From Bacteroidota bacterium (GTDB lineage: Bacteria; Bacteroidota; Bacteroidia; J057): a stretch of DNA of 12,892 nucleotides. Below, one piece after another: positions 6,701 to 12,678 of this stretch; within the stretch, counting starts at the first letter, position 1, and each line of letters begins with the position of its first letter. The stretch covers positions 1 to 12,892 of the forward strand of contig RFHL01000169.1 of assembly GCA_003696875.1 (NCBI GenBank), in the 5' to 3' direction. Made by a program: the position numbers and the translations under genes. Below the pieces are notes generated by a model, which saw nothing but the letters and a program-made list of their open reading frames with translations, was not told the DNA's origin and made no database searches.

Positions 6701-8123
6701 CCTCCACTCCTGACAGCGAAAGGATGGGGATAAAAACGATGAAGATGATCACCTGCCCAAAAATGGCGGCCCGCATCATGCGGCTGGAGCTCTCATACAC
6801 CAGCTGATCCTGGGCCTCGGCCCGGTCGGGTCGGGAGAGCTCGCCCCACTGCCGGTAGCGATGGGTGAGCTGGTGCACCACAAACTCGACGATGATCACC
6901 GCCCCATCGATGATGATGCCGAAGTCGATGGCTCCCAGGCTCATCAGGTTGGCGGAAATGCCAAAGAGGTTCATCATGGAAATGCCGAAGAGCAGCGAGA
7001 GCGGGATCACCGAGGCCACCACCAGACCCGAGCGCAGGTTTCCGAGCAAGAGTACCACCACAAAAATCACGATCAAGGCCCCGAGGATGAGGTTCTCCTC
7101 TACGGTGGCGGTGGTTTTCTCGATCAGCTCGGTCCGCTCCAGAAAGGGGTTTATGTAGATCCCCTCGGGCAGCGTAGGCTGCACCTGCGCGACCCGTTCC
7201 TTGACGGCTTCGATTACTTCGCTGGAATTGGCGCCTTTGAGCATCATCACCTGGCCGAGCACCTTCTCGCCCTGCCCATTGCCGGTAATGGCCCCAAAAC
7301 GGGTAGCATTGCCCATGACGACCTCTCCCAGATCGCGGACCAGGATAGGCCGGCCGCCGATTCGCTTCACCACCACCTGCTCGATCTCTTCGCGGGAACG
7401 GATTTGTCCTTCGCCCCGCACAAAATAGCTCTGTGGTCCCCGCTCAATATAGCCGCCGCCGGCCACACTGTTGTTACGGGACAAAGCCGCATGCACCTCG
7501 GAGAGACTCACGTCCAGGGTCCGCAGCCGGTCGGGATCGATGGCGACCTCATACTGCTTGAGAAAGCCTCCCCAGGTATTGACCTCGACCACGCCGGGGA
7601 TGCCCGAGAGCTGCCGCTTGACGATCCAGTCCTGGATCGTGCGCAGGTCCTGAGCGGTATAGCGGTCTTCGTAGCCAGGCTTGGTGTCGAGGGTGTATTG
7701 ATAGATCTCGCCCAGCCCGGTACTGACCGGCCCCATAAATGGCCGCCCAAAGGCAGCGGGGATATTGTCCTCTGCCTCCTTGAGCTTCTCGGCGATCAGC
7801 TGCCGGGGCAGATAGGTGCCCATATTTTCGTCAAACACCACCGTCACCACCGACAGGCCAAATTTGGAGACAGAGCGAATCTCCTGTACACCCGGAAGGT
7901 TGGCCATGGCAAGCTCGACGGGATAGGTAATAAAGCGCTCCACATCTTCGGTGGACAGGTTTCGCGAGGTGGTGATGACCTGCACCTGGTTGTTGGTTAC
8001 ATCCGGTACGGCTCCCACCGGGATCTGACTCAGGGAGTAGATGCCCCAGCCAATCCAGGCCGCGATGCCCAGCAGCACCATGAGCTTGTTCTGGATGGAG
8101 GCAGCAATAAGTTTGTCAATCAT
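3771..8123 (-). CDS. czcA: CzcA-type heavy-metal RND pump fused to TolC-type outer membrane factor
   Basis: This 1450-residue protein joins two subunits of a tripartite metal exporter. Residues 1-1040 form a full HME-RND proton-antiport pump: one span near 9-31, a periplasmic loop, five spans within 343-506, a span at about 541-561, a second loop, and five spans within 878-1035. The fourth span carries DFGIIIDGAVIIVE with Asp400, Asp406 and Glu413, matching the charged residues known as Asp402, Asp408 and Glu415 in Cupriavidus CzcA. That places it in the divalent-cation branch (Co, Zn, Cd, possibly Ni) rather than the CusA copper branch. Residues 1044-1070 look like a signal peptide. Residues 1075-1450 are a TolC/CzcC-type factor with two repeats (about 1080-1265 and 1280-1440), somewhat shorter than free-standing ones. 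The gene starts 42 bases after the kinase stop and precedes the adaptor. Such fusions are known in Bacteroidota. Confidence 0.95.
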   Translation of the reverse strand: MIDKLIAASIQNKLMVLLGIAAWIGWGIYSLSQIPVGAVPDVTNNQVQVITTSRNLSTEDVERFITYPVELAMANLPGVQEIRSVSKFGLSVVTVVFDENMGTYLPRQLIAEKLKEAEDNIPAAFGRPFMGPVSTGLGEIYQYTLDTKPGYEDRYTAQDLRTIQDWIVKRQLSGIPGVVEVNTWGGFLKQYEVAIDPDRLRTLDVSLSEVHAALSRNNSVAGGGYIERGPQSYFVRGEGQIRSREEIEQVVVKRIGGRPILVRDLGEVVMGNATRFGAITGNGQGEKVLGQVMMLKGANSSEVIEAVKERVAQVQPTLPEGIYINPFLERTELIEKTTATVEENLILGALIVIFVVVLLLGNLRSGLVVASVIPLSLLFGISMMNLFGISANLMSLGAIDFGIIIDGAVIIVEFVVHQLTHRYRQWGELSRPDRAEAQDQLVYESSSRMMRAAIFGQVIIFIVFIPILSLSGVEGKMFRPMAMSFSFALLGAMILCLTYVPVMSALFLKAPRPDSWILRFSDRLVAGIEQLYTPVLLLALRFRYATLTLAGLMLVGAVALFLRMGGEFVPTLDEGDLVIQPILKPGTSLAQTVALNTRIEQILLEEFTEVDQVVSRIGAAEVPTDPMSMEMSDIIVRLRPRSEWVRAESKEELTNQIKESLEVIPGMAYEFTQPIEMRFNELITGVRADLAIKVFGEDLDTLFVKANEIRRLISHVEGAADISVEQIAGLPQMTVTYDRELIAKYGIDIAELNQLIETGFAGSAAGVVFEGERRFDLVVRLAADRRQELDDIRNLRVRVADGRTIPLREVADIDFEYGPAQISRDDTRRRIVVGINVRNRDLQSMVEEIQGILNQELSLPEGYYLDYGGQFENLQAAKGRLAIAVPIALVLILILLHFTFESFKQALMVYSAIPLSAIGGVLLLWLRDLPFSISAGVGFIALFGIAVLNGIVLISHFNELKEEGATETFRRVITGTRDRLRPVLLTAAAAALGFFPMALSTSSGAEVQRPLATVVIGGLVTATMLTLIVLPVLYTLFEGRATQARRPFSSGLLGILLIGGLLWPGLSRAQGPEPMRLTLSEAQAVALENNRMMQAGRTAVAAAQAREGGAWNLPATNFYQGIDQNNLAPNDRPLSVWGVQQAVALPWLYQRQGDALRANTRVVEASQAEQAFGLQRAVAVAYLDVVYARHRLREWAELDRRFGGLEAIAQRRLQVGESSKLALLTARARREEVAMQRRQAQVDLEAAYAQLRQWLQLEGPLEVADSLLSRMSPLLTPLGEHPTLLRLGALGDQAQQEVRVARAGWLPALQFEYFYGFGQGENARNFPGYQVGLNVPLWPNAQRAQVASSRLEVARTQQVAEDYRFRLETTQAQLQAQLRRYDEALRYYEAQALPMATEMVTMAEAAYRQGEADYLAYLQSLETAQSIRRNWLDQLHLYNQTVISLQYLQP

Positions 8124-8142
8124 GAGGGATCAAAATAAAGGG

Positions 8143-8159
8143 CGCCCCGGAGGGGGGCG
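8143..8159 (-). other. GC-rich hairpin between kinase and pump genes
   Basis: CGCCCC (8143-8148) pairs with GGGGCG (8154-8159) in the 42-base gap between the kinase stop and the pump start. On the transcribed strand it is followed by CCC and TTTATTTT, loosely like a weak terminator, so partial attenuation is conceivable. The stem is only six base pairs; I would not rely on it. Confidence 0.25.
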
Positions 8160-8165
8160 GAAAGA

Positions 8166-9569
8166 TTAGGCGTTGGAAAGGGGGAGGCTAGAAGCCTCCC
8201 CGGCAGGAAACAATAGGGAAAAGCAGGTCAACTCATGCTGGCTCACCACCTGCAGCCCGTAGCCATTCAGCTTGGCCAGTCGCTGTACGATGGAGAGCCC
8301 CAGGCCATCGCCGGGCACTTTGGCATCGCGGGCATGCTGCCCGCGGAAAAAGCGATCAAAAAGATGGGGCTGCTCCTCGGCCGGGATCTGAGGGCCGGGG
8401 TTGCAGACATGCAGCCGGACGCCCGCCGCCTCCGCCACAATCCGCACCGTCACCTGGGTTCCGGCCGGGGCGTATTTACGGGCATTGCCCAGGAGGTTTT
8501 CCAGGATCATCTCGATGTGATAAGGGTCTCCATACACCTCGTAGGGCCGCTCGGCCTCCACCTGCAGCCGGGTATCCCCCACCGGTCCCAGACGGCGCCA
8601 GACCATCTCGACAGATTCCAGCAAGGGGACCACCTGCCGCTGGGGCACCGATTCTTCTGCCTCGTAGCGGGTAAGCAACAGCAATTGGTCCACCATATGC
8701 ACCATGCGGTTGATCTGATGGATCACCTGACCGACCTTGGCCACGTAGACTTCCGGATCGCGCGGATGCCGCACCAGTACCTCCAGGGTGCCCTTGATGA
8801 CCGTCAGCGGGGTCCGCAGCTGATGCGAAGCATCAGCCGTAAAGCGTTTTTCCCGGATCAATGCCTGCTCCAGGCGATCCAGCAGCTCATTGAGGGTCAG
8901 CGATAGCGCGTGCAACTCATCCTGACGGGACGGCATTGGCATGCGGGTGGCGAGGTTTTCGCGGGTGATCTGCCGGGCGGTGGCAATCAGTTCGTGGATG
9001 GGGGCAATGCTTTGCCCCGCCGTGAGGCGGGCCACCCAGAAGAGGACGCTCACCACCAGGGGGAAAGCCAGCGCCAGAATCCGGCGCAGGTTGGTCAGGG
9101 CCGCCGCCGATTCCTGCAGGGGAATGGCAATGCTCAAATAACCCCGGGGCTGGCCCGCGGCGTCGGCCACCGGCCGCTGAATCTGCCGCACCGGCGCACC
9201 AGCCAGGGTAGCGTCAAAAACTGCCACCTCCGACAGGCCCGGATGCACCAGCAGGGCATCCTGTTGCAGGTTGACCGACTTGCGGATGACCCGCCCCTCC
9301 AGGTCACTTACCTGCATGAAGACCGGGTTGACCTCCACCTTCTGGTGGTGGCGCTCGGCCCATTCCTCCTCATCCTGAATGTACAAGCCCGAGGGACGCG
9401 CCCCCACCGAGGACATCATGTCCTTGACCTCCGTCTCCAGATCCTGGCTCAGGTGCCGGTAGACGGTGTGGTGGACAATGCCGTACAGGATCAGGAACAC
9501 CAGCCCGATCAGCAGGGCGGTCGCCCCGCTGTAGTAGAGCGCAATCCTATTCTGGAAACTCAATCTCAT
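8166..9569 (-). CDS. Membrane sensor histidine kinase, CusS/CzcS heavy-metal type
   Basis: This is a 467-residue inner-membrane kinase that would sense periplasmic metal and phosphorylate the preceding response regulator. Order: first span about 10-32, periplasmic sensor about 33-163, second span about 164-183, HAMP about 184-240, dimerisation domain with the phosphoacceptor His249 in RFTADASHQLRTPLT, and ATPase domain with N box LENLLGNARKY (356-366), F box LFDRFFRG (403-410) and G2 box GDGLGLSIV (420-428). The G1 box reads VCNPGPQIP, with Asn390 where most kinases have Asp and Gln394 where they have Gly. CusS, as I recall, has a similar NPGTPI sequence, which supports the heavy-metal family. 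Histidines in the sensor (33, 34, 39, 74, 75) are possible metal ligands. Its ATG overlaps the regulator's TGA in an ATGA, so translation is probably coupled. Confidence 0.93.
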   Translation of the reverse strand: MRLSFQNRIALYYSGATALLIGLVFLILYGIVHHTVYRHLSQDLETEVKDMMSSVGARPSGLYIQDEEEWAERHHQKVEVNPVFMQVSDLEGRVIRKSVNLQQDALLVHPGLSEVAVFDATLAGAPVRQIQRPVADAAGQPRGYLSIAIPLQESAAALTNLRRILALAFPLVVSVLFWVARLTAGQSIAPIHELIATARQITRENLATRMPMPSRQDELHALSLTLNELLDRLEQALIREKRFTADASHQLRTPLTVIKGTLEVLVRHPRDPEVYVAKVGQVIHQINRMVHMVDQLLLLTRYEAEESVPQRQVVPLLESVEMVWRRLGPVGDTRLQVEAERPYEVYGDPYHIEMILENLLGNARKYAPAGTQVTVRIVAEAAGVRLHVCNPGPQIPAEEQPHLFDRFFRGQHARDAKVPGDGLGLSIVQRLAKLNGYGLQVVSQHELTCFSLLFPAGEASSLPLSNA

Positions 9570-10237
9570 GCTGGATCACTCACGATGTACCCCACCCCCC
9601 GCAGTGTGCGGATATATGTCCGGCCGTCGGGATGCTGGAGTTTTTTGCGCAAAAAGTTGATGTAGACGTCGATGACCGAGGTATCGGCATCAAAATGCAT
9701 GTCCCAGACATGCTCGATGATCTGAGTGCGGCGGCACACCCGGCCCTTGTTCCGGATCAGGTATTCCAGCAAGGCAAATTCCTTGGGAGTCAGCAGAATC
9801 TCCTCCTCTCCCCGCAGGACACGATGCAAGTCGGTATCCAGGACCAGATCGTCCAGCGTAAAGCGGTGATGCACCTCCGCCTGCGGCCGCATCTGCACCC
9901 GGATGCGCTCCAGCAATTCCTCAAAGGCAAATGGTTTTTTGAGGTAATCGTTGGCGCCGGCACGAAGGCCCTGTACCGTATCGCCCACCGTATCGCGAGC
10001 CGTAAGGAAAATAATGGGCGCTTCCATCCCCTTGGCCCGCCAGCGCTGACACACCTCCAGGCCACTAAGGCCTGGCAGCATCCAGTCCAGCAGGATCACA
10101 TCGTAGGTTTCCACCAGGCCCATCTCCAGGGCCTGTGGGCCGTCCTCGGCGACATCGACCGCAAAGGACTCCTCTTCCAGGCCTTCCTTCAGGAAGGCCG
10201 AGATGCCGGGTTCGTCTTCTACAATCAGGATGCGCAT
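9566..10237 (-). CDS. OmpR-family response regulator of the metal efflux operon
   Basis: This 223-residue regulator has a receiver domain (1-115) with acidic pocket Glu7/Asp8, phosphoacceptor Asp51 in ILLDWMLPG, Thr79 in FLTA and Lys101 in YLKKPF. It is followed by an OmpR/PhoB winged helix (about 125-220) ending in the typical NFLRKKL recognition helix and TYIRTLRGVGY wing. All catalytic residues are intact. Closest in feel to CusR, CopR and CzcR regulators. It is the first gene of the operon with kinase, pump and adaptor, so the system probably regulates itself. Upstream, within about 120 bases, lie a TAnnTTTG promoter and three 11-bp-spaced CTTAA units, the arrangement this family binds. 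The ATG at 10237 gives the canonical start MRILIVEDEP. Confidence 0.95.
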   Translation of the reverse strand: MRILIVEDEPGISAFLKEGLEEESFAVDVAEDGPQALEMGLVETYDVILLDWMLPGLSGLEVCQRWRAKGMEAPIIFLTARDTVGDTVQGLRAGANDYLKKPFAFEELLERIRVQMRPQAEVHHRFTLDDLVLDTDLHRVLRGEEEILLTPKEFALLEYLIRNKGRVCRRTQIIEHVWDMHFDADTSVIDVYINFLRKKLQHPDGRTYIRTLRGVGYIVSDPA

Positions 10238-10296
10238 AAGTTGAGTGATGGCATATTAGCACTGGAAACCGAATGGTCCAATGCCCTTTGTCACTC

Positions 10297-10325
10297 CAAA
10301 GCTACCACCGGGTATCTTTAGCCAA
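10297..10325 (-). promoter_or_regulatory. Bacteroidota-type promoter of the metal efflux operon
   Basis: On the minus strand TAGCTTTG (10304-10297) matches TAnnTTTG exactly, and TTG (10325-10323) lies 18 bases upstream as a -33 element. Transcription would start near 10290, giving a leader of about 50 bases before the regulator ATG at 10237. Confidence 0.6.
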
Positions 10326-10326
10326 G

Positions 10327-10355
10327 CTTAAGCCTACCTTAAAAATGGCTTAAAG
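10327..10355 (-). promoter_or_regulatory. Triple 11-bp-spaced CTTAA operator for the OmpR-family regulator
   Basis: CTTAA begins at 10327, 10338 and 10349, exactly 11 bp (about one helical turn) apart. Read in the direction of the operon these are TTTAAG, TTTAAG and CTTAAG separated by five-base spacers. OmpR/PhoB-family regulators bind head-to-tail dimers to direct repeats with this period. The array ends two bases before the -33 element of the operon promoter, the usual activator position. An inverted reading also exists (TTAAGCC 10328-10334 with GGCTTAA 10347-10353). Confidence 0.6.
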
Positions 10356-10399
10356 GGGCCCGGGAGGGGCAAGCCCTGGCCTGACAATCCCGAGGAACC

Positions 10400-10407
10400 T
10401 ATATTTG
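10400..10407 (+). promoter_or_regulatory. Possible -7 element for the sulfotransferase gene
   Basis: TATATTTG matches TAnnTTTG exactly on the plus strand. No clear TTG is seen 17-23 bases upstream (only a CTGG-like stretch near 10376), so the promoter is weak or needs an activator. It would give a leader of roughly 70 bases before the GTG at 10482. It diverges from the metal operon promoter, with the CTTAA array between the two. Confidence 0.35.
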
Positions 10408-10481
10408 GCCGCATATTCAAAGACCTGCTGTTCCGGGCGCTCGCCCAGCGTAAGGAAAAACGCCTCTTTCCCCGCCCGCCG

Positions 10482-11156
10482 GTGCTGATCGGCGGGGCGC
10501 CCCGCTCCGGCACCACCTGGTTGCTCGCCATCCTCGCGGCCCATCCGCACCTCTGGGCGGTGCCCCACGAGACCAATGCCTTCCGGACCTGGCGCGGGGG
10601 CATCCCCGGCAAGCGCTACCGCATCTACAAGGAGTTGTGGCGGGCCCGGGTCCCGGAAACAGCCCACCGCTGGTGCGAAAAGACGCCCTGCCACGTACGC
10701 TTCCTGCCCCAGATCGACGCCTATTTCGCGGGGGAATTCCGTTTCATCCACATCATCCGTGACGGCCGGGATGTGATCACCTCCCACCTGCCAGGGCAGG
10801 CCGATCGCTACTTTGTGTCCCCCGCTCAGTGGGTGCAGGACGTCCAGGCCGGGCTGCTAGCCTACACCGGCCGAGGGCCGGTCTTGCACCTGAAGTACGA
10901 GGAGCTCGTCACCGACCATGCGGCCAGCCTACGCCGGATCTGCGATTTTCTGGACGAGCCGCTGCTGCCCGAGTTTGAGCAGTGGTACCTACATTCGCCC
11001 AAGCGCAACGACAAAGCCTGGGAAGGTGGTCTCCAGGAAAAATACGCCAGCTCCATCGGCCGCGGGCAACAGCCTGCACATCAGGCCCGCCTCACCGAGG
11101 CGATGGCCGAGCCGGGTTTCGCCGACCTGCTCCAAAAGTTGGGCTATGCAGGCTAA
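10482..11156 (+). CDS. PAPS-dependent sulfotransferase family protein
   Basis: This protein would transfer sulfate from PAPS to a hydroxyl or amine of an unknown acceptor, probably a glycan or lipid. From the GTG at 10482 it has 224 residues. It opens with the 5'-phosphosulfate loop GGAPRSGTTWLL (4-15), followed by EKTPCHVRFLPQI (66-78), the 3'-phosphate site IIRDGRDVITS (91-101, with Arg93 and Ser101), and the LHLKYEELVTDHAASLRRI helix (135-153) typical of the Sulfotransfer_1/3 families. No signal or membrane span is seen, so it is cytoplasmic. The start is uncertain: the frame stays open to 10332 with coding-like, GC-ending codons giving KDLLFRALAQRKEKRLF just before the GTG, yet no ATG, GTG or TTG occurs there. 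It converges on the glycosyltransferase gene, three bases apart. It could act on a surface polysaccharide, but the acceptor is unknown. Confidence 0.85.
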   Translation: MLIGGAPRSGTTWLLAILAAHPHLWAVPHETNAFRTWRGGIPGKRYRIYKELWRARVPETAHRWCEKTPCHVRFLPQIDAYFAGEFRFIHIIRDGRDVITSHLPGQADRYFVSPAQWVQDVQAGLLAYTGRGPVLHLKYEELVTDHAASLRRICDFLDEPLLPEFEQWYLHSPKRNDKAWEGGLQEKYASSIGRGQQPAHQARLTEAMAEPGFADLLQKLGYAG

Positions 11157-11159
11157 GTG

Positions 11160-11993
11160 TCAGAACAGCCGCTGATACCAGCGGCGGCGCTTTTTGGGGT
11201 TGAGCGGCGCGCTCAGGGTCGCTTCCCGGGAAGCCGCGACCGCGGCGATTTGTGCCGCCACCGGCTGGCCCTCCACCTGCGCAAAGACCGACTCGATGAG
11301 GCGGTTGATGGCCTGCCCATGGCCAAACCAGTGGTAAAAACAGCCTTCGCCCGCCAGGATGTCGCCGTTTTGGCCCAGCACCAGATTGAAGGCCACCTGC
11401 TCAGCAATGTGCTTGGGGTAATGGTGGTAGAGGTAATCACAGACGGCGAGCACCTGCTCCAGCAGATGCCCCTTTCCCGCTGGGATGCCCACGATGCCGG
11501 CATTCCACAAGGCCAGGTCGTCGGGGACGATGAGCGGGCCGGCAGGGGTGGGAATCTGGGGATGCTGGCGAAAGAAGCGCCGGTATTTCCGCCCCAAAGG
11601 GCTCTGCGGCTGATCCAGGTGCTCTTCGATTTGGTTGAGGAGAAAATGCCCGTTCTGCAGCTGCGCCAGCAGCGGCAACGGATCGGCGTACACCAGGTTG
11701 TCGCTGTCTACCAGCAGCGCCGCCCCTTCGTACTGATCCATCACCGTCTTGAGGGCCATGATCTTCATGCGGTGCACAAAGTCATCCGGCCCCCGAAAGG
11801 CCGCAATGCGGGCCGCATCCATCGGTTCGATCTCCGCCCCCAGGTCGACAAACCACTCGGGCGCATCGGTAAATACCGTCAACCGATAGTCCGCCCCAAA
11901 GGGCGGCAGGTAGGCCATGAGCGAGAGGATGGAGTAGCGCGCCTGTCGTAAAAAGCGGGGATCGGTATGGGCGAGATAGATAACGTGGAGCAT
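11160..11993 (-). CDS. GT-A-like glycosyltransferase (DSD motif)
   Basis: This is a 277-residue protein with features of a nucleotide-sugar-dependent GT-A transferase. It begins with a strand-type start (LHVIYLAH) and an early helix (RQARYSILSL), as in GT8-like and related families. KIMALKTVM (77-85) leads to LLVDSDNLVYADP (93-105), where Asp96 and Asp98 form the DxD-type metal and nucleotide-sugar site. LWNAGIVGIP (162-171) matches the 'NAG(V/I)xGI' acceptor-side motif, and YHWFGH (220-225) may supply the C-terminal metal-binding His. The tail is basic (KKRRRWYQRLF), possibly for membrane contact. No signal or span is seen. Sugar and acceptor are unknown, and exact family assignment is not possible by eye. 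It lies 118 bases downstream of the zinc-ribbon membrane protein on the same strand, possibly co-transcribed, and ends tail-to-tail with the sulfotransferase. Confidence 0.75.
   Translation of the reverse strand: MLHVIYLAHTDPRFLRQARYSILSLMAYLPPFGADYRLTVFTDAPEWFVDLGAEIEPMDAARIAAFRGPDDFVHRMKIMALKTVMDQYEGAALLVDSDNLVYADPLPLLAQLQNGHFLLNQIEEHLDQPQSPLGRKYRRFFRQHPQIPTPAGPLIVPDDLALWNAGIVGIPAGKGHLLEQVLAVCDYLYHHYPKHIAEQVAFNLVLGQNGDILAGEGCFYHWFGHGQAINRLIESVFAQVEGQPVAAQIAAVAASREATLSAPLNPKKRRRWYQRLF
11168..11195 (+). terminator. Possible terminator between convergent sulfotransferase and glycosyltransferase
   Basis: GCCGCTG (11168-11174) pairs perfectly with CAGCGGC (11179-11185) around an ATAC loop; five Ts follow at 11191-11195 after a five-base gap. 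It lies 11 bases past the sulfotransferase stop but within the last codons of the convergent glycosyltransferase, so coding constraint could also explain it. Confidence 0.35.
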
Positions 11994-12111
11994 GGGAAAT
12001 CAATCGGGAGAATGCTCGCCAATAACGGGAGAAATGGAGCCGGGCGCAACTGTGCACCTGACAGTCATCCCCCATCAGCCATATCCTCCCTGCATGTCTT
12101 CACCCTCCTTG

Positions 12112-12678
12112 TCACAGGCTCGGAAATATCCCATACAAAAACACAAACAACCCCACGCCCCACAGCAGCGACACCGCCAGCCCGATCAGCAGCGGGGAGC
12201 TCAGCTTCCAGCGGTGGAGCCCCAGCAGGAAAAAAGGCGGAAAAAACAGCAGGTATACAAACAGAGCCACGATCGGCACCAGCCCCTTGGTCGCCCGGGT
12301 CAGGCCCTGCATAAAAGTCTTGGCCTCGCCCCGGAGGACGGCACGCACCGCCCGTTCGGCAAACAAGCCCCCCAGTCCCCATACCATCGCCACAAACCAG
12401 AAGGGCGAGAGCTGCACCATCTCTGTTTCGGAAAAATCATCGAAGTGCAGCACGTAGATGTAAAAAGCCCCGGCCAGGCCGGCAACAAGGAGGACCCCAT
12501 AAAACCACCGCAAGGAACGAAAATAGCCTGCATCGGCCCCGGCATCCGGGGCCGGGCTGCCCCGCCGCTCCAGCGGCGTGAGGTGTAGCAGATAATTGTC
12601 GCAGTAGGAACAGCGCTCCTGCTTGGGAGCGACCGAGGCCCCACAGCTGGGGCATTGGTGTATGGTGATCAGGGCCAT
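12112..12678 (-). CDS. Zinc-ribbon membrane protein of unknown function
   Basis: This 188-residue protein begins with a short zinc ribbon: CPSC (Cys9, Cys12) and CSYC (Cys23, Cys26) spaced as in many bacterial N-terminal 'zinc-ribbon' domains. A Pro/Ala/Asp linker (about 38-51) follows, then about four membrane spans (near 57-77, 91-107, 132-153 and 162-185). The ribbon should face the cytoplasm, since nothing before it would export it. Between spans 2 and 3 a charged stretch (ERAVRAVLRGEAKTF, 108-122) would lie on the inner side. Proteins of this layout are common and mostly uncharacterised; I do not recognise a specific family. The ATG at 12678 is the natural start because it just precedes the ribbon. 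It could share a transcript with the glycosyltransferase 118 bases downstream, though no shared role is shown. Confidence 0.7.
   Translation of the reverse strand: MALITIHQCPSCGASVAPKQERCSYCDNYLLHLTPLERRGSPAPDAGADAGYFRSLRWFYGVLLVAGLAGAFYIYVLHFDDFSETEMVQLSPFWFVAMVWGLGGLFAERAVRAVLRGEAKTFMQGLTRATKGLVPIVALFVYLLFFPPFFLLGLHRWKLSSPLLIGLAVSLLWGVGLFVFLYGIFPSL

Noticed and set aside
6861..8138. Long plus-strand open frame (425 codons) antisense to the pump gene
   Set aside because: It mirrors the minus-strand pump exactly in position, is rich in His, Gly, Asp and Gln as antisense frames of GC-rich genes are, and shows no domain.
8910..9665. Plus-strand open frame (251 codons) antisense to the kinase and regulator
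   Set aside because: It spans two well-supported minus-strand genes and their ATGA overlap; no independent coding evidence.
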